Assembly: GCF_016862435.1 (NCBI RefSeq)
Contig: NZ_BOMY01000050.1
Location: forward strand, 62,001 to 126,000
Reading direction: 5' to 3'
Origin: Paractinoplanes tereljensis
Lineage (GTDB): Bacteria > Actinomycetota > Actinomycetes > Mycobacteriales > Micromonosporaceae
DNA: 64,000 bases
Made by a program: the position numbers and the translations under genes. Numbering within the stretch: the first letter of the stretch is position 1; each line of letters opens with the position of its first letter. Below are positions 49,723-56,430 of the stretch, piece by piece. Below the pieces are notes generated by a model, which worked only from the letters and a program-made list of their open reading frames with translations, was not told where the DNA came from and searched no databases.

Positions 49723-51105
49723 GTGCCGTCGCGTCAGGACCAGCTGCATTCGTACCAGTACTCGCTTCAGCGGGTGGTGGCCGCGCTGGTCACGCACGAC
49801 CCCGATCCGTCCCGGTCGCCGCTGCGCCGGGCCGGCACAACCGCGCTGGTAAGCCTGCTGATCGCGAGTCTCGCGGTGGTCGGCGCCACGATCTACGGCG
49901 TCCTCACCGGACAGAGCAACGTGAACCCGAAAGACGCGAGCGTGGTGTTCCAGGAGAAGGGTTCCGGCGCCCGCTACGTCTACCTGAAGTCCGACGACAA
50001 GCTGCACCCGGTGCTCAACTACACGTCCGGCCTGCTGCTGGCCGAGGGGGAGACCCCCAAGCTGAAGAGCATCGCGGCCGACAAACTGGCCACCGTGGGG
50101 CTCGGTCCCACGCTCGGCATCCCGGAGGCCCCCGACTCGCTGCCGGACGCCGACGCGCTGCTCACCGAGCGCTGGTCGATCTGCACCGACAACAAGGGCG
50201 AGGAGGGCCGGCCGCGCAGCACCCTGCTGATCGGCGACAAGCTCACCGACGGCACGACCGGCACCGGCGAGGCGCTGCTCGTCCGCGACCCGGACGGCCA
50301 GAACTTCATGATCTACAACAACCGCCGGTTCTTCGTCCCGGCCGACCGGCTGACCGCGACCAAGCGCATCCTCAACTGGGGTGCGCAGGAGTCCTGGCAG
50401 GTCTCGACGGCCTGGCTCAACGCCGTGCCGCGCGGCGTCGACCTGCTTCCGCCGCCGATCCCCAACTCGGGTGACGATTCGGTGGTCGGCGACCTCAAGG
50501 TGGGCCGGCTGGTGACCGGGCCGGACAAGCAGGTCGCGATCATCCTGGCCGACGGCGCGGCCGACCTGACCCCGATGCAGGGCAAGTTGATGCAGGTCGC
50601 CGGGGCCGGGGCGCCGATCGACCTGGGCAACGACTTCCTCACCATGCCGGCCTCGAAGACCAGGCTCAGCGACACCAACGACCCGAACGGGCTGCCCGCC
50701 GAGGTGCCCAAGCTGCGCGACGCGAACCCCAGCCAGGTGTGCATAACGCTGCCGGCCGACCCCAAGTCGGGCGACGGCATCCGGATCGATCCGACCGTGC
50801 CGGCCGGGTTCGCGGTCGACTCCAACGGCGCCGCGCCGGGCACGGTGCTCGCCGACTTCGTGCACGTGGCCCGGGGCAAGGGCGTGGTGGCCGAGGGCGT
50901 CGCCTCGGCGACCGCACCGGCCGGCAGCGGGACGGTGAGCGTCGTCACCGACACCGGGCGCATCTACCCGCTGGCCAGCCGCGAACTGCTGACCAAGCTG
51001 GGGTACGCCGGGGTCAAGCCGCGGCAGGTCCCGTCCGAGCTGATCTCGCTGCTCCCGCAGGGCGCGTCCCTCGACCCGGCGAAGGCCGGCCAGAGCCAGT
51101 CTTAA
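49723..51105 (+). CDS. eccB: Type VII secretion core protein EccB
   Basis: Protein of 460 residues: MPSRQDQLHSYQYSLQRVVAALVTHDPDP is the EccB N-terminus, followed by one membrane helix (residues about 40-63) and an extracellular four-repeat domain (LLVRDPDGQNFMIYNNRRFFVP; GRIYPLASRELLTKLGYAGVKPRQVPSELISLLPQGASLDP). It is a subunit of the ESX/type VII membrane complex. No eccC, eccD, eccE or mycosin gene is in the window, so it lies outside, or at the edge of, a T7SS cluster. Start is the GTG at 49723. Confidence 0.94.
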   Translation: MPSRQDQLHSYQYSLQRVVAALVTHDPDPSRSPLRRAGTTALVSLLIASLAVVGATIYGVLTGQSNVNPKDASVVFQEKGSGARYVYLKSDDKLHPVLNYTSGLLLAEGETPKLKSIAADKLATVGLGPTLGIPEAPDSLPDADALLTERWSICTDNKGEEGRPRSTLLIGDKLTDGTTGTGEALLVRDPDGQNFMIYNNRRFFVPADRLTATKRILNWGAQESWQVSTAWLNAVPRGVDLLPPPIPNSGDDSVVGDLKVGRLVTGPDKQVAIILADGAADLTPMQGKLMQVAGAGAPIDLGNDFLTMPASKTRLSDTNDPNGLPAEVPKLRDANPSQVCITLPADPKSGDGIRIDPTVPAGFAVDSNGAAPGTVLADFVHVARGKGVVAEGVASATAPAGSGTVSVVTDTGRIYPLASRELLTKLGYAGVKPRQVPSELISLLPQGASLDPAKAGQSQS

Positions 51106-51127
51106 AACACGACGCCAGTCCTAGGAA

Positions 51128-51170
51128 CACGACGATGGGCGGGCCGCCTCGCGGCGCCCGCCCTGTCGTG
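51128..51170. terminator. Bidirectional terminator-like hairpin between eccB and the 51.2 kb gene
   Basis: CACGAC...GTCGTG outer arms enclose a GGGCGGGC...GCCCGCCC stem around a CGC-CTC-GCG tip. It sits between two convergent genes. A-run and T-run context is weak (CAAAAACC on the plus side), so the efficiency is unclear. Confidence 0.6.
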
Positions 51171-51182
51171 CAAAAACCTGTT

Positions 51183-51731
51183 TTACCGGGGGCTTTGCTG
51201 AGCCGGGTCCGTCACGGTGCCGTTCGGCGTGGTGTACGCCGAGGGCTCGCCCGGTTCGAACGCGGCGTCGTCGGCCCCGCCAACCTGCGAGGCCGGGTCG
51301 TATTCATCCCACTGGGCGGCCTTGCGGCGCTTCGCCGCGTACGCCGCGCCGACACCGACTGCGGTGCCGAGCAGCGCGAAGCCCAGCAGACGTGACTTGC
51401 TCCGGCCCTGCTTGCGGCCGATCGCCTTGTTGGCCCGCTTCTGCAGCTTCTGCGCGTTGCGCTTGTTCTGCTTGGCGGTCTTCTTGGCCTGCCGCTTGCT
51501 CACCTTGCCGGCCTGCCGGACGTTGTCCGTCGCGGCGCTGACCAGCGGTGTGAGCGTGGCGAGAGCGCTGTCCCAGCCGCTCGACGCCGCGCCCTTGGCC
51601 TTGGCGGCGGCCGGCTGAACCCGGTCGACCGCGGCGGCGAAGGTCGGGCCGACGGTCGCGCTGGTCTCCTGAGCCGCGATCGATGCCGCGCGCTTGAAGT
51701 GATCAACGCTCTGCCCGAGCTCGGTCTTCAT
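51183..51731 (-). CDS. Basic membrane-associated protein (DUF5324-like), unknown
   Basis: Protein of about 182 residues (MKTELGQSVDHFKRAASIAAQ...). A helical region (residues 1-80) is followed by a Lys/Arg-rich stretch (KVSKRQAKKTAKQNKRNAQKLQKRANKAIGRKQGRSKSR), one membrane helix (LLGFALLGTAVGVGAAYAA) and an acidic Pro-rich tail. It resembles actinobacterial small helical membrane proteins. Starts at 51770 (GTG) or 51806 (ATG) are also possible; the conserved body begins here. Confidence 0.65.
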   Translation of the reverse strand: MKTELGQSVDHFKRAASIAAQETSATVGPTFAAAVDRVQPAAAKAKGAASSGWDSALATLTPLVSAATDNVRQAGKVSKRQAKKTAKQNKRNAQKLQKRANKAIGRKQGRSKSRLLGFALLGTAVGVGAAYAAKRRKAAQWDEYDPASQVGGADDAAFEPGEPSAYTTPNGTVTDPAQQSPR

Positions 51732-51933
51732 CCGCCGGCTACGGCGCTTGCGGCGCATAGTTGCGAACACCAGTGCCCACCTCCCTGTGGTTCTCTCCCA
51801 CGTCATGGTGCCCTCTATCGGTACCCCGTCGCTGCCGGATCAGACACATGGGGGAGGATCCGAATTGCAAGAGAACTGTCCCATCGCCCCTTAGAGGTAC
51901 CGGGGGACGACCGCGACAACGACAGGAGTACCC

Positions 51934-52464
51934 GTGGCTGAGACTCTTTACGCCACCCTGCACACCAACCACGGCCCGATCCGGCTCCAGCTGTTCCCGG
52001 ACCACGCCCCGGCGACCGTGCGCAACTTCGTGGAGCTCGCGGACGGCAGCAAGGAGTACACCGACCCGCGCACCCGTCAGGCCGGCAGCGGCCCGTACTA
52101 CGACGGCACGATCTCGCACCGGGTCATCGCCGGCTTCATGATCCAGCTCGGTGACCCGACCGGCACCGGGACCGGCGGTCCGGGCTACAAGTTCGCCGAC
52201 GAGTTCCACCCGGGGCTGAGCTTCGACCGTCCGTACCTGCTGGCCATGGCGAACGCGGGCCCGGGCACCAACGGCTCGCAGTTCTTCATCACGGTCGCGC
52301 CGACCCCGCACCTCAACCGCCGGCACACCATCTTCGGCCAGGTTGCCGACGAGGCGTCCGCGAAGGTCGTGGACTCGATCGCGAACACCAAGACCGGCCC
52401 GGGCGACCGGCCGGTCGAGGACGTCGTGATCGAGCGCGTGGAAATCGAGCGCGTGCAGGACTGA
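51934..52464 (+). CDS. Cyclophilin-type peptidyl-prolyl isomerase
   Basis: Protein of 176 residues. The cyclophilin core includes FRVIAGF-like SHRVIAGFMIQLGDPTGTGTGGPGYKFADEF, LAMANAGPGTNGSQFFITVAPTPHLNRRHTIFGQV with the catalytic Arg-Phe-Met/Gln-Phe set in cyclophilins. No signal peptide is present, so it folds proteins in the cytoplasm. The GTG at 51934 follows CAGGAG. Followed by the rhomboid gene, which appears to have its own promoter. Confidence 0.94.
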   Translation: MAETLYATLHTNHGPIRLQLFPDHAPATVRNFVELADGSKEYTDPRTRQAGSGPYYDGTISHRVIAGFMIQLGDPTGTGTGGPGYKFADEFHPGLSFDRPYLLAMANAGPGTNGSQFFITVAPTPHLNRRHTIFGQVADEASAKVVDSIANTKTGPGDRPVEDVVIERVEIERVQD

Positions 52465-52466
52465 CG

Positions 52467-52472
52467 TACCTT
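52467..52472 (+). promoter_or_regulatory. -10 element of the rhomboid gene (leaderless)
   Basis: TACCTT followed by 7 nt and the ATG at 52480. Confidence 0.5.
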
Positions 52473-52479
52473 TGTACGC

Positions 52480-53391
52480 ATGAGTGAGGCTCCCTCGACG
52501 GCACCGGTCTGCTATCGCCATTCGTCGCGGGAGACCTACATCCAGTGCACCCGCTGTGACCGGCCGATCTGCCCCGAGTGCATGCACGAGGCGTCGGTCG
52601 GCCACCAGTGCCCGGAATGCGTGGCCGAGGGCCGGAAGACAACGCGGCCGGCGCGGACCGCCTTTGGTGGGACCCACGCCGGCCGAGCGGGCTATGCGAC
52701 ACGCACCCTGGTCGGCATCAACGTGGCCGTGATGGTCCTCTCGGCGCTCCTGGGCGGGGCCAAGGCGATCGCCGGCTCCGGCGGCTGGTTCGGCCTCGGT
52801 GGCGCCCAGACCTCGGTGACCCGGTGGGGTGAGGTTCTCGGTTACGCGCCCTATGTGATGAACGGCGAGGTCCACGGGGTCGCGGCCGGCGAGTGGTGGC
52901 GGCTGTTCACCGCGATGTTCCTGCACTACGGCGTGCTGCACCTGCTGCTCAACATGATGTTGCTGTGGCAGCTGGGCCGCTATCTCGAGGCGCAGCTGGG
53001 CCCGATCCGGTTCACCGCGCTCTACGTGCTGGCCGGTCTCGGCGGCAACGTCGCGGCGTACGTCTTCACCCCGCAGAACCAACCGGCGGCGGGCGCCTCC
53101 ACCGCGGTGTTCGGCCTGGTCGCGGCGATGTTCATCGTCAACAAGCGGCTCAAGCTGGACGTCACCGCGCTGATCCCGCTGCTGGTGATCAACCTGCTCT
53201 TCACCTTCACCGTGCCGAACATCTCGGTGGCCGGCCACCTCGGCGGGCTCATCGGGGGCGGTGCGGTGGCGGCGGTGCTGGCCTACGCTCCGGCCACCCG
53301 ACGGGCTCAGGTCCAGGCGATCGGCTGCGCGGTGATCTTCCTGGTGCTATTGATCGGGGCTGTGGTGCGTACTCAAGCGTTGCTCGCTTGA
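52480..53391 (+). CDS. Rhomboid protease with N-terminal zinc-binding domain
   Basis: Protein of 303 residues. Residues 10-50 carry a B-box-like zinc ribbon (VCYRHSSRETYIQCTRCDRPICPECMHEASVGHQCPEC). The rhomboid domain has about six helices with the HxxxN motif (His154, Asn158), the catalytic Ser207 in GASTAVFG and His253 in AGHLGG. It cleaves substrates within the membrane. This arrangement is known in actinobacteria, but its partner is not. The 3' end overlaps the convergent PH-domain gene by 45 bp. Confidence 0.93.
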   Translation: MSEAPSTAPVCYRHSSRETYIQCTRCDRPICPECMHEASVGHQCPECVAEGRKTTRPARTAFGGTHAGRAGYATRTLVGINVAVMVLSALLGGAKAIAGSGGWFGLGGAQTSVTRWGEVLGYAPYVMNGEVHGVAAGEWWRLFTAMFLHYGVLHLLLNMMLLWQLGRYLEAQLGPIRFTALYVLAGLGGNVAAYVFTPQNQPAAGASTAVFGLVAAMFIVNKRLKLDVTALIPLLVINLLFTFTVPNISVAGHLGGLIGGGAVAAVLAYAPATRRAQVQAIGCAVIFLVLLIGAVVRTQALLA

Positions 53392-53799
53392 GCCCGGGGC
53401 GATCCGCAGGTCGGCCAGGACGGCGGCCACGTCCTCCGGCAGGGCGCCCAGGTCGTTCGCGCTGAACAGGTAGATGGCGTCACCGGCGTCCAGCTCCAGG
53501 GTCTCGCTGCGCAGGCCTCGGTGGGTGCGGCGGTCCACCCGTACCCTCTCGATGGCCGACCAGGGCAGCTGCCGGCGGCGGGCAAAGCCCGCCACGACTG
53601 TCACTCCGTCGGGGTCCGCCGCGAGGCGGACCGGCGCCAAAAGATCTCGAGTCGCCCAGACGAGTACGCCGGTCGCCGCCACCCCGGCGATCGCCCACCG
53701 GATCGGGTCGTTGCCGCCGAAAGCGGCTGCCAGCACCACGATCGCGACCGCGACCATCAGCTTGGTGACCGGCAGGACCGGCCTGATACGCCACTGCAT
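53347..53799 (-). CDS. PH domain-containing membrane protein
   Basis: Protein of 150 residues with one or two N-terminal hydrophobic helices (LPVTKLMVAVAIVVLAAAFG and IRWAIAGVAATGVLVWATRDLL), then a short PH-like beta-rich domain (VRLAADPDGVTVVAGFARRRQLPWSAIERVRVDRRTHRGLRSETLELDAG), as in the actinobacterial PH6/DUF304 type. The ATG at 53799 is preferred. Its last 45 bp overlap the rhomboid gene. Function unknown. Confidence 0.8.
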   Translation of the reverse strand: MQWRIRPVLPVTKLMVAVAIVVLAAAFGGNDPIRWAIAGVAATGVLVWATRDLLAPVRLAADPDGVTVVAGFARRRQLPWSAIERVRVDRRTHRGLRSETLELDAGDAIYLFSANDLGALPEDVAAVLADLRIAPGSSEQRLSTHHSPDQ

Positions 53800-53888
53800 G
53801 CGACCACTATGCCGGTGAAACTTTTGTAATTCGACATTCATCTCGTAGTGGCCGATGCTTCCCGGCCCGGGCGCCCGTTGAACGCCAC

Positions 53889-54326
53889 ATGGACGTGTTC
53901 TCGCGTACGTTCCTCCCGGCCGCCGCCGAAGCCGGCGTGGGCATCCCGACTGTCAGCCGGCACATGCCGATTTTTCGCCGCTGCGTCGACCCGGACGACA
54001 AGACCGTGCTGGTCAGCCGCTGTTATCGGCCGGACGCGCCGATGTCCGGCGAATTCATGATGGTGCTGACCTACCGGCGGCTCGTCGTCACCCAGGAGAC
54101 GATGGTCTTCCATCGGTTGCGGCTGCATCTCAATGCCAACCTTCGACATCTGAGCAACGTCAGCTGGAACCCGGATGTCGCCCACTCCGCCGTCGAGATG
54201 GCGGCGACGGCGGTGGACGGGGTCCGCGAGCGTTTCCGGATGCGGCTCGCCGAGCCGGACGCGGTGTGGCACTGCAACTCGCTGCTGGAGCACGTGTTCC
54301 GGCCGACTCGCGCGATCGCTGCTTGA
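53889..54326 (+). CDS. Hypothetical protein
   Basis: Protein of 145 residues (MDVFSRTFLPAAAEAGVGIPTVSRHMP...), without signal or membrane segment. The middle (DPDDKTVLVSRCYRPDAPMSGEFMMVLTYRRLVVTQETMVFHRLRLHLNANLRHLSNVSWNPDVAHSAVEMAATAVDGVRERFRMRL) looks like a small PH-like barrel plus helix. I recognise no family. It ends 7 bp before the convergent transketolase-half gene. No clear ribosome site is seen. Confidence 0.6.
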   Translation: MDVFSRTFLPAAAEAGVGIPTVSRHMPIFRRCVDPDDKTVLVSRCYRPDAPMSGEFMMVLTYRRLVVTQETMVFHRLRLHLNANLRHLSNVSWNPDVAHSAVEMAATAVDGVRERFRMRLAEPDAVWHCNSLLEHVFRPTRAIAA

Positions 54327-54332
54327 AGTTCC

Positions 54333-55205
54333 TCACCAGAGGAACTCGGCGATCCGGGTGCGGAGGCCGGCCGCGTCCAGGCCGTGCGCCCGGGCGTGGT
54401 CCTGCCAGCTGCCGTACCGGCGGACCTCGGCGCGACCGACGCCCAGGTGCAGCACCCGGTGCGGGATGCCGTTGAGCGCCTCGGCGACCTGCCGGGCCGA
54501 CGTGCCGGCCAGGTAGGGCTCGACCAGGACGAGCTCGCCCTCGGCCATCAGGCGCAGTCCCTCGGCGTCCAGCGGCCGCGGCGTGTTGGTGTAGGCGACC
54601 GTGACGTCCAGGTCGCGGGTCGCCTCCAGCACCGGATCGAGCATCGGGCCGACCGCCACCACCAGCGGGCCGCCCTGGCGGATCACCCGCAGCCGGCCAC
54701 CGTCCGGGTAGGCCTGGCTGTTCTCCTGCTCGCTGAGCCGCACGTAGACCCGGTCGTCGTGCCCGGCCGCGGCCCGCAGCAGGGCGGCCACCTCACCGGC
54801 GTGCCCCGGCACGTGCACGGTCCAGCCGTCGAGCGTGTCCAGCAGCTCCACGTCGCCCGGCGACTGGTGGGTGTAGCCCTCGGCCGAGCCGTCGTAGGAG
54901 GCGCCGATGCTGACCAGCACCGCGCCCACGTCCTGGTGGCCCAGGTCCAGCTTGATCTGCTCGTACGCGCGGTCGACCAGGAACGGCGCGTAGGAGTGCA
55001 CGAACGGCCGTAGCCCGGTCAGCGCCAGCCCGCCGGCCACGCTGGTCATCAGCTGCTCGCGGATCCCGACGTTCAGCACCCGCTCGGGGTGTCGGCGCAT
55101 CGCCGGGGCGAACGCGTCGGCGGAGATATCGGCCAGCACCACCGCGGTCCGCGGGTCGGCGGCCAGCAGCTCGGTGGTGGTGTCGACGAAGGTCTGCCGC
55201 ATCAT
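54333..55205 (-). CDS. Transketolase-type enzyme, C-terminal half
   Basis: Protein of 290 residues with the Pyr-binding and C-terminal transketolase domains: RHPERVLNVGIREQLMTSVAGGLALTGLRPFVHSYAPFLVDRAYEQI, with the Glu that activates thiamine pyrophosphate, and VLVSIGASYDGSAEGYTHQSPGDVELL. It completes a split transketolase with the preceding gene; its ATG lies in the stop of that gene (ATGA). It would transfer two-carbon units or make a 1-deoxy-sugar in a dedicated pathway. Substrates are unknown. Confidence 0.88.
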   Translation of the reverse strand: MMRQTFVDTTTELLAADPRTAVVLADISADAFAPAMRRHPERVLNVGIREQLMTSVAGGLALTGLRPFVHSYAPFLVDRAYEQIKLDLGHQDVGAVLVSIGASYDGSAEGYTHQSPGDVELLDTLDGWTVHVPGHAGEVAALLRAAAGHDDRVYVRLSEQENSQAYPDGGRLRVIRQGGPLVVAVGPMLDPVLEATRDLDVTVAYTNTPRPLDAEGLRLMAEGELVLVEPYLAGTSARQVAEALNGIPHRVLHLGVGRAEVRRYGSWQDHARAHGLDAAGLRTRIAEFLW

Positions 55206-55888
55206 CGGTTGCTCCACTTCGGTTCGACCGCGGCCAGGACCAGGTTGGGCCGGTCGTGGTGGGGCTTGACCAGGGCGTACTCGATCTGCTCGCGATCCCG
55301 GCCGTCGACCAGCGCGGCGTCCCATCCGGGGAAGCGGGCGGCGATGCCGCCGGGCCAACCATGGGTGGCCGACTGGTTGTCGATCACGATGGCGGTGAGC
55401 GGAAGGCGGATCGCCGCGGCGTACGCGATGGCCTCGTGGTTTGATCCTTCGTCCAGCTCGGCGTCGCCGACCAGGACGAACGTGCGGGCCTGCTCGCCCT
55501 GGGCGCGCAGGCCGAGGGCTACGCCCACGGCGAGGCCCAGGCCATGGCCGAGAGATCCGGTGCCGACTTCCACCCCAGGGATGCGTACGCGGTCCGGGTG
55601 ATGACCGAGTGGGCTGTCCCAGCCGCCCAGGTCATCGAGCCACTCGGCCGGGAAGAAACCCTTGGCGGCGAGTACGGCGTAGTAGGCGGCCGGGCCGTGG
55701 CCCTTGGAGAGCAGGAAGCGGTCGCGGTCCGGGGCGTCGGCGGTCTCCGGGGTGATCCGCAGGACCCGGTCGTAGAGCACCCAGAGCACGTCGAGCGTCG
55801 AGTGCGAACTGGCGTCGTGCTTCTCGTCACCCGTCAGCCGGCGGATCAGCGGCCGGAGCGGGTCGGCAGGCGGTGCGGTGACTGTCAT
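55202..55888 (-). CDS. Transketolase-type enzyme, N-terminal (TPP) half
   Basis: Protein of 228 residues: RFLLSKGHGPAAYYAVLAAKGFFP, a GSLGHGLGLAVGVALG stretch, and the TPP/Mg motif written GDAELDEGSNHEAIAYAAAIRLPLTAIVIDNQ, where the usual GDG is GDA. First gene of the split pair, divergent from a SoxR-type regulator. Between them lies a palindrome with promoter-like elements. The split halves suggest a secondary-metabolite or stress-linked transketolase. Start is the ATG at 55888. Confidence 0.87.
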   Translation of the reverse strand: MTVTAPPADPLRPLIRRLTGDEKHDASSHSTLDVLWVLYDRVLRITPETADAPDRDRFLLSKGHGPAAYYAVLAAKGFFPAEWLDDLGGWDSPLGHHPDRVRIPGVEVGTGSLGHGLGLAVGVALGLRAQGEQARTFVLVGDAELDEGSNHEAIAYAAAIRLPLTAIVIDNQSATHGWPGGIAARFPGWDAALVDGRDREQIEYALVKPHHDRPNLVLAAVEPKWSNR

Positions 55889-55904
55889 GACGATAGGCTG
55901 CAAC

Positions 55905-55920
55905 TTGAAGTTCACTTCAA
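55905..55920. promoter_or_regulatory. SoxR/MerR-type operator TTGAAGT-N2-ACTTCAA
   Basis: A perfect 7-2-7 palindrome between soxR-like and transketolase starts. Read on the minus strand, TTGAAG (55920-55915) and TATCGT (55895-55890) are separated by 19 bp, the long spacing that MerR-family activators correct. The centre resembles the E. coli SoxR box at about 12 of 18 positions. Confidence 0.6.
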
Positions 55921-55934
55921 CTCAAGGGCTTGGC

Positions 55935-56375
55935 ATGGAGACGCTCCCGATCGGGGACTTCGCGGCGCGCAGCGGGGTGGCCCCGTCGGCCCTGCGCTAC
56001 TACGAGCGCGAGGGCCTGATCCGGTCCACCCGAACCGGCGGTAACCAGCGGCGATACCTGCGTTCGGAGCTGCGGCGGGTGGCCTTCATCAAGATCGCGC
56101 AGCAGGTCGGGGTGTCCCTTGAGGAGATTCGCGACGCACTCGCCGAACTGCCGGAGAACCGCACGCCGACCAAGGCCGATTGGGCGCGGTTGTCGGCGCA
56201 CTGGCGGCGCAAGCTGGAGGAGCGCATCTCCATCATGGAGCGACTGCGTGATCAGCTGACCGGTTGTATCGGATGCGGGTGCCTGTCGCTGCAGCGATGC
56301 AGCCTGATCAACCCGGCGGATCGGCTCGCGGCGCGGGGTTCGGGGCCGCAGATGATCATTAATCCGCCGTCGTGA
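55935..56375 (+). CDS. soxR: SoxR-type redox-sensing MerR regulator
   Basis: Protein of 146 residues: MerR winged helix (LPIGDFAARSGVAPSALRYYEREGLI), dimer helix, then the [2Fe-2S] motif CIGCGCLSLQRC with Cys111, Cys114, Cys116 and Cys122 in the C-x2-C-x-C-x5-C pattern. It senses redox-active compounds and activates nearby promoters. The ATG at 55935 is 15 bp after the palindrome. In actinobacteria, SoxR targets are usually oxidoreductases or exporters; here the divergent gene is a transketolase. Confidence 0.93.
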   Translation: METLPIGDFAARSGVAPSALRYYEREGLIRSTRTGGNQRRYLRSELRRVAFIKIAQQVGVSLEEIRDALAELPENRTPTKADWARLSAHWRRKLEERISIMERLRDQLTGCIGCGCLSLQRCSLINPADRLAARGSGPQMIINPPS

Positions 56376-56430
56376 CTTCTTCGTCGTGACTTCTCCGTAG
56401 CGACGATCCGGTGTCGGCTCGTCTGTTCGG

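Noticed and set aside
55905-55935. A promoter for the SoxR gene using the palindrome in the plus direction
   Set aside because: A -10-like hexamer at the proper distance is not present; the minus-strand reading gives a better match.
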